Made by a program: the position numbers and the translations under genes. From NCBI RefSeq assembly GCF_030908405.1, contig NZ_CP133089.1:744001-808000 (forward strand): a stretch of DNA of 64,000 bases, given 5' to 3'. Source of the DNA: Aminobacterium sp. MB27-C1. Lineage in GTDB: Bacteria; Synergistota; Synergistia; Synergistales; Aminobacteriaceae. The notes beneath the pieces are model-generated. The model was not told the origin of the DNA. It saw only the letters and a program-made list of their open reading frames with translations, and did not search any database. This document shows positions 8,529 through 17,495 of this stretch, one piece after another (position 1 is the stretch's first letter; each line of letters starts with the position of its first letter).

Positions 8529-10973
8529 TCACTCTCCAATTCTCACCGGAATCCACGCAAGGCCAAAGGCTTTGATGTTAATGTCCGTATTCTTAGGGCG
8601 CACCAGAGATTCCCGCGTCGCCTCTTTATATTTCTCGATACCTCTCGTGAGAATATCCATCTCTTCGTTCAGTTGTGCTTCAAGGTCTGTCATTTGATTT
8701 TGTAAAAAGTAGAACCTCTCTTCAGCCCTTGCTACATCCATCTTTTCTTTTTTGAGTCGTCCCGCTTTGGAAAGGGCAGATCCCATTCGATAGGTGGATG
8801 TCGCCGTGAGGCTTTTTCTGCCGAACAATGCGCTTGCTATAGCCGATCCGAAAGATATGACTGTCTCCATATTTCGGTGTTTTGCCTGTTCGCTTTCTCG
8901 ATCGATGGCCTGTTCCGCCGCGATGAGTTGCTTTTGTAGAGTTGCCATTTTGCTGTCGTATTTTTTCCGTAGTTTTTCGATTTCAATATCCCTTTTTTCT
9001 CGCAATGCTTCGTTAATTCGTATGGCAAAGTCGGCTTCACTTTCTTCAGGCAGGCTGACTATTTTCAAAGGTTGATTCTTATAGATGACGAGAGGTTTGT
9101 TCTGCCTGATCCATCGTTGAAAGGCTTTTCCCCATGTAGTGTAATTGCGTGGCTCAGCCAGAGCTTTGGGGAGTTCGAAAAAAGGTATGCCATCAGCGGC
9201 CGTTGTCCGTAGCTCTTCTGGAGCGATGTCGAGGTCGAAACCCCTTTCCCAATCAGGGTCGAAGGTGCCAGGTGCTTCCGCCCCCAGTGTGTAAGTTATG
9301 TGAGTGTCGATTTCGAGGCTGGTGCTGGAGTAGTAGATGTCGCCGATTCCTAGAATAAAGGGTTTATATGCCCAGGAACCGCGCCCCGTCGCAGTATCGA
9401 CGAAGAATTCTGGAATATCGGGCGATATGGCTGGTTTGACTGACGCTAGTGATATTGCCGGCGCTGCTGGCTCTGTCGGTGTCGCGGCAGGTCTCACCAG
9501 CGCTTCTTCAGCCGCCGTTAACGTTTCCAGCCCTGGCTCTGTCAGTGCCGCCGGCCTCGGTACCCATTCTCCCATCAGTGTTTTAATCTGCTCCCGTGAC
9601 AGGGGCCCTCGCAGATACGACATGGCCCAGCGGCTCGTAAAGATCGACGGGCTGTTTTCATGAATGTTATTGAGAAGAAACTCTCTTTTTTTCAGCCCTG
9701 TTATGGCCTTGTCGAGGAATTCCCGATCGAACCCCGATATACTTTCGAGTCGTTCCATTCCTTCGAGAACGCGGTCTTTGTCCCGTTGTGTTTGAAGTCG
9801 GCCGATAAACCACGTTCCAATATTTGAAAGTCCCTTGTAGTCCAGATCCACGGGGTTTTGTGTAGCTAAAACGACTCCAATTCCGAAGGCTCTCGCCTGT
9901 TTCAACAACGTCAAAAGTGGTTTCTTCGAAGCGGGTTCTTTCACTGGAGGCATATAGCCGAACACCTCATCTATATAGAGGATGGCCCGAAGGCTGGGCG
10001 TTCCCGTCTGACTCCTCATCCAGCCTACGATTTCGTTGAGCAGCATAGAGACAAAAAACATCCTTTCGTTCTCTGAAAGGTGTGAGATCGTGAAAATAGA
10101 TGCTCGCGGTTTTCCTGTCGCAGTATGAAGAAAGCGACCTATGTCTAGGGGGTCTCCTGTCATCCACTGATTGAAAGCGGGAGACGCAAGAATCTGGTTG
10201 AGGGCCAGGGCGAGCTTGAAACGTTCGTTTGGCGGGTAAAAGGTGTCTGTAGGCATAATGCCAATATGGTCGAAAGGAGGAGTCTGTACGCCGTTTATAA
10301 TGGATGGAAGGTCGATATCATGCCCTTTTTGCCAACTTTCTTCGAATATCTTCGAAATCAGCAGGTGTTCCCTTCCGGAAATGGGGTCAGATTCAATGTT
10401 CAGAAGAGAGAGGAGCGTTGTTGTGGTGCTTTGAACCTTCTCCAGAAAGAGGTCGCGGTCGTTTCTCACTTTTTCAGAAGGGCATCTGAAGGAACCGAGC
10501 ACGTTCACTTTCACTCCTGCATTGCTTCCTGGAGTGTAGATGGTGAAATCGATGGATTCACGCATCTTTCTGATTCTTGCTCCGTTAATTCCCCAGCTTG
10601 CGAGTCCCTTCGTCCATTTTTCAGCCTCTTTTAACGCATAGTCCGAGACAGAAAGTCCCTCGGCTGTGGCGTCTTCTCTGTTGATCCATGGAAGAAAATC
10701 TTCGCCCTTTTGCTCTGGGAAAGAGAGAAGGAGGTTGGTGATGTCTCCTTTGGGGTCGATGGCGAGAATTGGAATGTTATCCATGAGGGCTTCTTCAAGA
10801 AGAGCCATGCCCAGCCCCGTTTTGCCGCTTCCCGTCATACCGATGATCATTCCGTGGGTTGTGAGGTCTTTGGAATCGTAGAGTACAAGCGTGTCACTCT
10901 TTTTCCCTGTCGCGGGATCTATCTCTTTACCCAGGTAAAACTTCCCCATGAGTTCGAAGTTTTCCATCATCAT
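8529..10973 (-). CDS. HerA/FtsK-type ATP-binding protein with C-terminal coiled coil
   Basis: An 814-residue P-loop ATPase of the HerA/DUF87 class, hexameric motors that usually move DNA. Seen: Walker A GMTGSGKTG at about residues 45-53, Walker B ILYIDEVFGYMPP, and the sensor segment VVLATQNPVDLDYKGLSNIG. A Pro/Ala-rich linker (about 480-530), a beta-rich part, and then a Lys/Glu-rich coiled coil (about 660-800) follow. AAGGAGGAATGATG precedes the start. No NurA nuclease, SIR2 or other known HerA partner is adjacent; the next gene on the same strand is a K+ channel. Whether it translocates DNA or acts as a scaffolded ATPase cannot be told. Composition is like the core genome. Confidence 0.85.
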   Translation of the reverse strand: MMMENFELMGKFYLGKEIDPATGKKSDTLVLYDSKDLTTHGMIIGMTGSGKTGLGMALLEEALMDNIPILAIDPKGDITNLLLSFPEQKGEDFLPWINREDATAEGLSVSDYALKEAEKWTKGLASWGINGARIRKMRESIDFTIYTPGSNAGVKVNVLGSFRCPSEKVRNDRDLFLEKVQSTTTTLLSLLNIESDPISGREHLLISKIFEESWQKGHDIDLPSIINGVQTPPFDHIGIMPTDTFYPPNERFKLALALNQILASPAFNQWMTGDPLDIGRFLHTATGKPRASIFTISHLSENERMFFVSMLLNEIVGWMRSQTGTPSLRAILYIDEVFGYMPPVKEPASKKPLLTLLKQARAFGIGVVLATQNPVDLDYKGLSNIGTWFIGRLQTQRDKDRVLEGMERLESISGFDREFLDKAITGLKKREFLLNNIHENSPSIFTSRWAMSYLRGPLSREQIKTLMGEWVPRPAALTEPGLETLTAAEEALVRPAATPTEPAAPAISLASVKPAISPDIPEFFVDTATGRGSWAYKPFILGIGDIYYSSTSLEIDTHITYTLGAEAPGTFDPDWERGFDLDIAPEELRTTAADGIPFFELPKALAEPRNYTTWGKAFQRWIRQNKPLVIYKNQPLKIVSLPEESEADFAIRINEALREKRDIEIEKLRKKYDSKMATLQKQLIAAEQAIDRESEQAKHRNMETVISFGSAIASALFGRKSLTATSTYRMGSALSKAGRLKKEKMDVARAEERFYFLQNQMTDLEAQLNEEMDILTRGIEKYKEATRESLVRPKNTDINIKAFGLAWIPVRIGE

Positions 10974-11115
10974 TCCTCCTTGCTGCTAGCATTCTCGACT
11001 GTACTGTTAAAATAAAACGTGCCGCGTGGCGTCGCTGATTTACTTCGCTACCATGCCGCTATGCTGCTTTCCAGCCTCACAGCACGCCACCGTATTCATA
11101 GTGTCGCTATGCCGT

Positions 11116-11919
11116 TTATTTTTCACCGCCCGCGCTTTCCTCAGATTTCAAACTGACAAGAACACGGCAAATATCTTGCACCTCTGGCAACGTGAGATTG
11201 TCGAATTTTTCAAGCCGTGATAAGGCGAGTGTGACAAATTCCTGCTTGGAATTTCGCTCTTCTTCCTGTTTGGGTGAGATAAAGTAAGAGGCGATGGTTC
11301 CTGTAAGAATGCTGATAAAGCCTATGCCTACCAACATGAGAATCGTTGCGATAATACGTCCTCCCATTGTTGTAGGGGCGATGTCTCCATATCCGACTGT
11401 TGTTGCCGTAACGAACGACCACCAGAGAGCATCGTAAAAATCCATGTTTTCAAAGTTGCGAATAGCGACGGCTCCCAATATAACCACAGAGGCCGTAATA
11501 AAAAGAACGTACTGGAAGTGATGATATTTGAGAAAGCGGGAAAGATAGTTATGTGTTCTTCCAAAGTAGGCAATGAGCCTTACAAATCGCACCGAATGAG
11601 GCGATAAGGAAATCCGCACAAACCTGAAGAGGCGAAAGGCACGAATTCCTTTAAAGAGGGCGTTGAAGGGAAGGATCGCTACAAGCTCTATAATGTGGTT
11701 TTTGACGTAGACTTTTCTGTCGCGCGAGAAAACGAGATGATAAAAATAGTCGCTGGCAAAAATTCCCCAGATCAGAAAATCAATGCCGTCGAGCACTTGC
11801 TCTTGGTCGAGAGAAATTTCCGCACGTTCCTGAATAATAAGCAAAGCGACAGAGAGAATGGCCAGTACGCCGAGAGAAATTTCGTAAAGGGATACACCTT
11901 TCAACCTGTTGGTATTCAT
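11116..11919 (-). CDS. Voltage-gated-type potassium channel
   Basis: A 267-residue inner-membrane ion channel of the six-helix Kv/KvAP type. Seen: a positively charged S4-like stretch (FRLFRFVRISLSPHSVRFVR), then a pore loop with the K+ selectivity filter TTVGYGD followed by a final helix. A short charged cytosolic tail closes the protein. The family conducts K+ and sets membrane potential. It lies upstream, in transcription order, of the HerA-like gene with a 142-base gap, so co-transcription is possible. No ligand-binding domain is attached. Confidence 0.9.
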   Translation of the reverse strand: MNTNRLKGVSLYEISLGVLAILSVALLIIQERAEISLDQEQVLDGIDFLIWGIFASDYFYHLVFSRDRKVYVKNHIIELVAILPFNALFKGIRAFRLFRFVRISLSPHSVRFVRLIAYFGRTHNYLSRFLKYHHFQYVLFITASVVILGAVAIRNFENMDFYDALWWSFVTATTVGYGDIAPTTMGGRIIATILMLVGIGFISILTGTIASYFISPKQEEERNSKQEFVTLALSRLEKFDNLTLPEVQDICRVLVSLKSEESAGGEK

Positions 11920-12014
11920 GATAAGCAGCCGCCTTTATACATTTCTTTGTACATCATAATTTCCAACACCTCGACTTATTTTTTGCATGTTTCCGGCATG
12001 GTAGAACCGGCCAA

Positions 12015-12605
12015 TTACGGGCGTAGAATTTCGAAACGGTTATACCCTGATTCCTCATCTATTCCCACATAATGGAAACCGCACTTCGTCAGTACTTTGC
12101 ACGATGGAAGATTGTCTGGCAAGGCGTGGGCTACCACTTTGAAAGTGCGACTATCTCTGAAGGCATTTGCAATAAGAGCCTTGGCTATCTCTGTAGCGTA
12201 CCCCTTATTTTGCCATTTCCCCATGACTGAAAAGCCAATTTCGACGTCACCTTTTGGCGTCGGAGGCCCAAAATAGCCGGCTGATCCGATCAGAGTTGAG
12301 GGGCGATCTGGGGTTTTAGGAAGAAGGGCATACCAGACATACCATCCAGAGACAGGTAGTCCACCATCTTCAAGGCGAGCCTTAAAATATTCTTGTGCGT
12401 TTCGGTCATATTCGCCAGGCGGCCAGTTGCTGCTAATTTCAGCGTTTAGAAGCATGGCAAGCTTGGCATTGCTTTCAAGCTCCGCATTGATGTGGTCACA
12501 CGTTGCGGCTATGAGTACCAGGCGATTGGTCTTAAGTTTATAGCGTTCGAATTTTTCGGAGCCTTGGGTTTTTTTGAAGCCGACGTAATCTTCGAAGTCT
12601 GGCAT
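12015..12605 (-). CDS. GNAT acetyltransferase, RimJ/RimL type
   Basis: A 196-residue acyl-CoA-dependent N-acetyltransferase of the RimJ/RimL branch. Seen: KTNRLVLIAATCDH as the first strand region, VEIGFSVMGKWQNKGYATE as the motif-A acetyl-CoA site, and ALPDNLPSCKVLTKCGF as the conserved C-terminal Asn/Ser/GF element. Substrates in this family range from ribosomal protein N-termini to amino acids and small amines, and none can be picked here. GGGAGGCGAG lies before the ATG. Same strand as the channel and ATPase genes downstream. Confidence 0.85.
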   Translation of the reverse strand: MPDFEDYVGFKKTQGSEKFERYKLKTNRLVLIAATCDHINAELESNAKLAMLLNAEISSNWPPGEYDRNAQEYFKARLEDGGLPVSGWYVWYALLPKTPDRPSTLIGSAGYFGPPTPKGDVEIGFSVMGKWQNKGYATEIAKALIANAFRDSRTFKVVAHALPDNLPSCKVLTKCGFHYVGIDEESGYNRFEILRP

Positions 12606-12664
12606 TTATTCTCGCCTCCCTTTACATTTTATATTAAAGCCTGCATAAAAAAATTACTATATGG

Positions 12665-12762
12665 CGATAAAATTTTTTGCACCGTACGAAGGAACCGCGA
12701 AACGAACAACCTAAAGTTGGAGCTTGGAAAACGATAAAATTTTGCTCCGTACGAAGGAACCG
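12665..12762 (+). repeat. Pair of about 32-bp direct repeats
   Basis: A block reading CGATAAAATTTT, then TGC and CCGTACGAAGGAACCG, occurs at 12665-12697 and again at 12732-12762 with one small indel and one mismatch, 67 bases apart. It lies in the divergent region between the acetyltransferase and the barrel operon and may be paired regulator sites. Confidence 0.7.
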
Positions 12763-12787
12763 TTACCTCATTTAAAGCAAAGAACAT

Positions 12788-12817
12788 TTGCCTAATAGAA
12801 TTCCTAGATGGTATTCT
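12788..12817 (+). promoter_or_regulatory. Possible promoter of the barrel-ABC operon
   Basis: TTGCCT and TATTCT are separated by 18 bases, about 90 bases before the first ATG of the operon and just past the direct repeats. The match to consensus is moderate. Confidence 0.35.
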
Positions 12818-12904
12818 TATATAAACAATTCGTCATTTCATCTCGTCCAAAGTTAACCTTGCAAGATGTTTTGCTTCTAAAGATGCAGGAGGTTAACCAT
12901 AGGC

Positions 12905-14137
12905 ATGAGTATAACGGTGTCTCGTCAGAAAACATGTAAGGCCGGAATGTGTGCGCCCGGATTTATGATTTTGGGAACTCTCTTTGTATTATTGGGCCTT
13001 TGCATATGGGGGCCTGCTGTAAGCCATGCCGCCACATTCACACACTCGGGGCAGGTTTCACTCTGGGGGGCATACAACGACGACGAAGACGGTTCGTTGG
13101 GAATCCGATACATTCCCGAAATAACAATAGATTTTGGCACCGAAAAAGACGCCGCCACAAGCGTTGCCACAGATGCGCAAACAGCCCTATCCCTTGACGC
13201 TCTTGTCTCTTTCAACATCCGCACCTTTACAACCTTCGATGCCTTCAAAGAGTTCGAAGACAACTTTCATACCGATTTGTATCGTTCCTGGGTGCGACTC
13301 TCCGGCGAGAGGTATGAAGTTCGTCTCGGCCTTCAACGAATCAATTTTGGACCGGCGCGGATCCTTCGTTCCTTAAAATGGTTCGACCAGATAGACCCCC
13401 GCGACCCTTTGAGCCTGACCGACGGAGTCTACGCCCTTCTCGGGCGCTATTATTTCCCCAACAATTCGAATATATGGGTGTGGGGCTTATATGGAAACGA
13501 CGATCTCAAGGGAATGGAAATTTTTAAAACAGATGAAGACAGACCGGAGTTTGGCTTGCGATATCAAATCCCAGTGGCTAATGGAGAGATAGCCTTCACA
13601 TATCACAACAGGCGTGTCGATCGGGAGTGGTGGAACTCTCGAAGTTCAAAGGTTCCGGCTTTTCACAACGAAGGAACCTTACTCGACGGTCTGGAACAGC
13701 GTTACGCCCTCGATGGAAGTTTCGACGTGGGAATCGGGCTCTGGTTCGAATTCGTTATGAGCCACCTTAAAAGAGACTCCAACAACTCTCTCTACACCTC
13801 ATATCTCACCCTGGGAGCCGACTACACCTTCGATATTGCCTCCGGCGTCCACGTTCTGGCAGAGCATTTTATTGAAGCATCTGGCAGCGACGTATGGAGC
13901 CATGACACCGACTCTGAAATATCCGCCCTTTCCATCGACTTCAGCACCGGCATTCTCGACACTGTAACTATCCTGACCTACTACGACTGGCAAGAAAAGG
14001 ATCTCTATCCCAACGTAAGCTGGCAGCGTACATACGATGATTGGCTCATTAACGTAACGGCTTTTCACAACGGTGACGATGGCCATAGCGTTTATTCCGG
14101 AACCGGGCTCGTCCTCACCCTCGTGTACAACTATTAG
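12905..14137 (+). CDS. Outer-membrane beta-barrel protein of a Lol-like operon
   Basis: A 410-residue exported protein. It has a long signal peptide (hydrophobic stretch about 20-37, ending SHAA) and then alternating amphipathic strands rich in Tyr, Trp, Asp and Gly, closing with LVLTLVYNY. The terminal Tyr is the usual barrel-assembly signal. The segment YEVRLGLQRINFGPARI and the Trp/Asp-rich turns resemble porin-like or alginate-export-like barrels, but I cannot name the family. GGAGG precedes the ATG. It is the first gene of a tight operon with an ABC ATPase, two FtsX-type permeases and a LolA-like protein, so it may be the outer-membrane end of that transport route. Confidence 0.75.
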   Translation: MSITVSRQKTCKAGMCAPGFMILGTLFVLLGLCIWGPAVSHAATFTHSGQVSLWGAYNDDEDGSLGIRYIPEITIDFGTEKDAATSVATDAQTALSLDALVSFNIRTFTTFDAFKEFEDNFHTDLYRSWVRLSGERYEVRLGLQRINFGPARILRSLKWFDQIDPRDPLSLTDGVYALLGRYYFPNNSNIWVWGLYGNDDLKGMEIFKTDEDRPEFGLRYQIPVANGEIAFTYHNRRVDREWWNSRSSKVPAFHNEGTLLDGLEQRYALDGSFDVGIGLWFEFVMSHLKRDSNNSLYTSYLTLGADYTFDIASGVHVLAEHFIEASGSDVWSHDTDSEISALSIDFSTGILDTVTILTYYDWQEKDLYPNVSWQRTYDDWLINVTAFHNGDDGHSVYSGTGLVLTLVYNY

Positions 14138-14153
14138 CGAAGGGGGCCTGTTC

Positions 14154-14852
14154 ATGTCTATAGTAACCATAAAAAATCTGACAAAAAGATACCCCATGGG
14201 CAACCATTTCTTTACTGCCCTGAATAGCGTGACCCTTGAATTCGAAAAGGGAGAATTCTGCGGATTGATTGGTCCCAGCGGATCAGGAAAGACAACCCTC
14301 TTGAACATTATCGGAGCCCTCGACGCTCCATCTGAAGGAAGTATCGTGGTTATTGATAAAAACGTAGAGAGCCTTTCTCAGAAGGAATCCGCGGCGCTGC
14401 GCAACCACCACATTGGTTTTATTTTTCAGACGTACAACCTGTTTCCCGTCTATAGCGTCTATGAAAACATAGAGTTTCCATTGCTGCTTTTGAAGATGCC
14501 CCTTAAGGAGAGACGGCAGAAAGTTTTCGATGCTTTGGAATGGCTGGGATTAACAGACAAGGTGGATTCCAAGCCAGCTCAGCTTTCGGGAGGGGAGTGT
14601 CAAAGGGTGGCAGTGGCCAGGGCTGTAGTGAAGCGGCCTGCCTTGATTTTGGCAGACGAGCCTACGGCCAATCTTGACAGCGAGAATTCCTACAACATTT
14701 TGGAGATGATGGTGCGGCTCAATAAAGAGCTCGAAACCACCTTTATATTTGCGACCCATGACGAGAAGGTCATGAAATACCTGAGGCGTAAAATCCACCT
14801 CTTCGATGGGCACGTGGCGAAAGACGAAATTCCATCTAAAGGAGCGGATTGA
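14154..14852 (+). CDS. ABC transporter ATPase, LolD/MacB type
   Basis: A 232-residue cytosolic ATPase. Seen: GPSGSGKTTLLN (Walker A), QTYNLFPVYSVYENI (Q-loop), LSGGECQRVAVARA (signature; Glu in place of the common Gln), LILADEPTANLD (Walker B) and FATHDEKV (switch His). It matches the LolD/MacB/FtsE branch, which powers FtsX-type permeases by mechanical motion rather than a transport channel. The ATG at 14154 is chosen for GAAGGGGG just before it; a longer frame overlaps the barrel gene. It ends one base before the next gene starts. Confidence 0.9.
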   Translation: MSIVTIKNLTKRYPMGNHFFTALNSVTLEFEKGEFCGLIGPSGSGKTTLLNIIGALDAPSEGSIVVIDKNVESLSQKESAALRNHHIGFIFQTYNLFPVYSVYENIEFPLLLLKMPLKERRQKVFDALEWLGLTDKVDSKPAQLSGGECQRVAVARAVVKRPALILADEPTANLDSENSYNILEMMVRLNKELETTFIFATHDEKVMKYLRRKIHLFDGHVAKDEIPSKGAD

Positions 14853-14853
14853 C

Positions 14854-16224
14854 ATGCTCGGTGTCGCTGCCAAGTTAGCCTATCGCAATATAAAAGAAGC
14901 AGGGCTCCGCACATGGCTCAATGTTGCCGTGCTTGCGCTGACCTTCGTCGTGATCGTCGGATTCCAGGGGCTATATACGGGTGTGCTCGCCCAAACATCG
15001 AGAGCAATGATTGAAGACGAAATTGCAGGTGGCCAATATTGGCACAAAGATTACGATCCATACGATGCCCTCTCTATTGATGACGGTCATGGCGTTATTC
15101 CCTCAAGTCTCGTTTCTTTGATTGAAGAGAAAAAAGCGACCCCGATCCTCATTCGCCAGGCCACAATCTATCCTGCCGGACGAGCGCAGTCCGCTCAGCT
15201 TCGGGGAATTGATCCCGCCCAGGCCATTCTCAATATTCCTACGCGCTCTCTTCTCGTTTCAGGCGAGGTTGGTAATGCCAGTGTTTCCGACAGTTTCGGA
15301 GATACGGCAGCTGCTTTCGGCACAAACGGTGTCAAGAGTGCGACCAAGGCCGCGATCCCCAGTAGTGCCGTCGCCTCGACCAGTATCGCCGTCGCTCTTC
15401 CCTCTGGCGCCAATCGCGGTACCAGCGCCCCGGCCGGCACCAACGCCGCCGCAATTTACGAACTGCCCATACTTATCGGAAAGAGAATGGCGAAGAGCAA
15501 AAATCTCGCTATAGGTGACTATCTCACCATACGCTGGAGGGATTCCTACGGAACCTTTGACGCCACCGAAGGACGGATTGTACACATCATGGATACTCAG
15601 GTTTCGTCTATCGATAACGGAATTATCTGGGTTCCCATTGAGGCCTTGCAGCACATGACACTCTTGAAAAACGAAGCGACCCTTGTAGTCGTGAGCCCCG
15701 AGGCCAAACACTACATTACCTCTCAAGAGTGGCCTTTTAAAACTCAGGCCTTCTTGATGAGAGACCTCACGGAAATGATAAAAACAAAGAGAATTTCGAG
15801 CGTCATTATCTATTTTATTCTGCTCTTTCTGGGCATGCTCGCCATCTTCGACACACAGGTCCTCTCTCTTTTCAGACGAAGAAAGGAGATTGGCACACTA
15901 ATCGCCCTCGGCATGACGAGAATGCAGGTTGTTTTTGTCTTTACGATGGAAGGCATTATTCAGGGAGCCCTCGCCATCGTTGTCGCCCTCATCTTTGGCA
16001 TGCCCCTTTTGACCTATATATCAGAAAAGGGAATTGCCATTCCTCAGATGGTGGAGGGATACGGTTTCGCTCTCTCCGATAAGCTTTTTCCTGTCTACTC
16101 CGTAGAGCTTGTTCTCACGACGATGGCCTTCATTATGGTTGTTGTCACCACAATCAGCTTTCTTCCTTCGAGTAAAATAGCGAGACTCCAGCCCACAGAG
16201 GCGCTGAAAGGAAAAATATCATGA
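14854..16224 (+). CDS. FtsX/LolC-type ABC permease 1, with low-complexity insert
   Basis: A 456-residue inner-membrane permease of the FtsX/MacB/LolC class: one N-terminal helix, a large periplasmic domain, then three C-terminal helices starting near residue 310 (IIYFILLFLGMLAIFDTQVL), including the RRKEIGTLIALGMT coupling motif. An unusual Ala/Ser/Thr/Gly-rich stretch at about residues 149-200 interrupts the periplasmic domain; the DNA there is more GC-rich than around it. GGAG precedes the ATG at 14854, which follows the ATPase stop by one base. It should form a heterodimer with the next permease. The cargo is unknown; lipoprotein or lipid is the likely class. Confidence 0.85.
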   Translation: MLGVAAKLAYRNIKEAGLRTWLNVAVLALTFVVIVGFQGLYTGVLAQTSRAMIEDEIAGGQYWHKDYDPYDALSIDDGHGVIPSSLVSLIEEKKATPILIRQATIYPAGRAQSAQLRGIDPAQAILNIPTRSLLVSGEVGNASVSDSFGDTAAAFGTNGVKSATKAAIPSSAVASTSIAVALPSGANRGTSAPAGTNAAAIYELPILIGKRMAKSKNLAIGDYLTIRWRDSYGTFDATEGRIVHIMDTQVSSIDNGIIWVPIEALQHMTLLKNEATLVVVSPEAKHYITSQEWPFKTQAFLMRDLTEMIKTKRISSVIIYFILLFLGMLAIFDTQVLSLFRRRKEIGTLIALGMTRMQVVFVFTMEGIIQGALAIVVALIFGMPLLTYISEKGIAIPQMVEGYGFALSDKLFPVYSVELVLTTMAFIMVVVTTISFLPSSKIARLQPTEALKGKIS

Positions 16225-17495
16225 TTACGTTCATTCTGAAAGGATTGATTCGAGACCGTTCACGCAGCCTCTTTCCCGTGCTCATGGTGAGTGCCGGTGT
16301 CTTCCTTACGGTTTTTCTCTACTGCTTCATGGAAGGAGCCATGGGCGACCTCATCAGTTCGACGGCAAAATTCGATACGGGCCATGTCAAAGTCATGACC
16401 CAGGCGTATAGAGAGCTTTCCGACCAGGTTCCAAACGATTTGGCGATTATGGAAGCCAACGAACTTCTTATGTGGCTCAAAGAGAATGAAAAAGAGATGA
16501 TCTGGACTCAGCGGATACGTTTTGGCGGGCTCCTTGATGTTCCTGATGAAAGGGGAGAGACTCTTGTTCAGGCTCCCGTCGTGGGGCTTGGAATCGATCT
16601 CTTCAGCGAAGACACGCCAGAAAAAGACCTCTTTAACATTGAAAGAGCCATGGTACGCGGTTCCTACCCCAAACAGCCAAACGAAATATTGTTAAGCGAC
16701 GAATTTGCTCAAAAAATGAATCTTCACATCGGAAGCACAGTAACGCTCATTAGTTCGACTATGTATGGCTCCATGGCGACGTACAATTTTAAGGTTGCCG
16801 GAACCGTCTATTTTGGCATGATTCCCATGGATAGGGGCACAATAATTGCAGATATCAGAGACGTGCAAAATGCCCTCGATATGGTTGACAGCGCTGGTGA
16901 AATTGTGGGGTATACGAGCGACATGCTCTATTCCGATACGCGAATGGGTAATGTCGCGCGGCGATTCAATGAAGTATTTACTAAGTCTGATGACGAATTC
17001 TCTCCTGTAATGGTGCCTCTCGGCCAGCAGAGTAATTTCGAGGAATATCTGAATTACGCCGAAGCCATGGGGGCCGTTATCGTAGGTATTTTTGTCTTGG
17101 CCATGTCGATTGTCCTCTGGAACTCGGGCTTGATGAACGGATTGCGACGGTACGGAGAGATAGGCGTTCGTCTTGCCATGGGGGAATCCAAGGGGCGACT
17201 CTATCGTTCCATGATCTTTGAATCGTGCTTTATAGGAATTGCCGGTTCCATCTTGGGAACCGCTTTAGGGCTCGCCGTTTCGTACTATATGCAATACACG
17301 GGCATAGATTTTGGGGATATGATGCCGAAATCAAGCATGCTCATATCAAACGTCATACGGGCACAGGTTACGCCGGCAAGTTATTTTATCGGCTTTTTTC
17401 CGGGAGTGTTCGCCTCAGTAACAGGAGCCATGTTTGCAGGAATAGGCATCTATAAGAGGCAGACAGCCCAACTGATTAAGGAGTTGGAAGTATGA
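16221..17495 (+). CDS. FtsX/LolE-type ABC permease 2
   Basis: A 424-residue partner permease with the same plan: an N-terminal helix (residues 12-36), a periplasmic domain, and three helices near the C-terminus (from about 286), with the coupling segment YGEIGVRLAMGESKGRLY. It overlaps the stop of permease 1 by four bases (ATGA), so the two are translationally coupled. Unlike permease 1 it has no low-complexity insert. By analogy with LolC-LolE, the pair would extract a lipid-anchored or lipidic substrate from the outer leaflet of the inner membrane and pass it to a periplasmic carrier. Confidence 0.85.
   Translation: MITFILKGLIRDRSRSLFPVLMVSAGVFLTVFLYCFMEGAMGDLISSTAKFDTGHVKVMTQAYRELSDQVPNDLAIMEANELLMWLKENEKEMIWTQRIRFGGLLDVPDERGETLVQAPVVGLGIDLFSEDTPEKDLFNIERAMVRGSYPKQPNEILLSDEFAQKMNLHIGSTVTLISSTMYGSMATYNFKVAGTVYFGMIPMDRGTIIADIRDVQNALDMVDSAGEIVGYTSDMLYSDTRMGNVARRFNEVFTKSDDEFSPVMVPLGQQSNFEEYLNYAEAMGAVIVGIFVLAMSIVLWNSGLMNGLRRYGEIGVRLAMGESKGRLYRSMIFESCFIGIAGSILGTALGLAVSYYMQYTGIDFGDMMPKSSMLISNVIRAQVTPASYFIGFFPGVFASVTGAMFAGIGIYKRQTAQLIKELEV

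Noticed and set aside
12665-12762. Possible CRISPR-like repeats
   Set aside because: There are only two copies, the units differ by an indel and a mismatch, and no cas genes are in the window.
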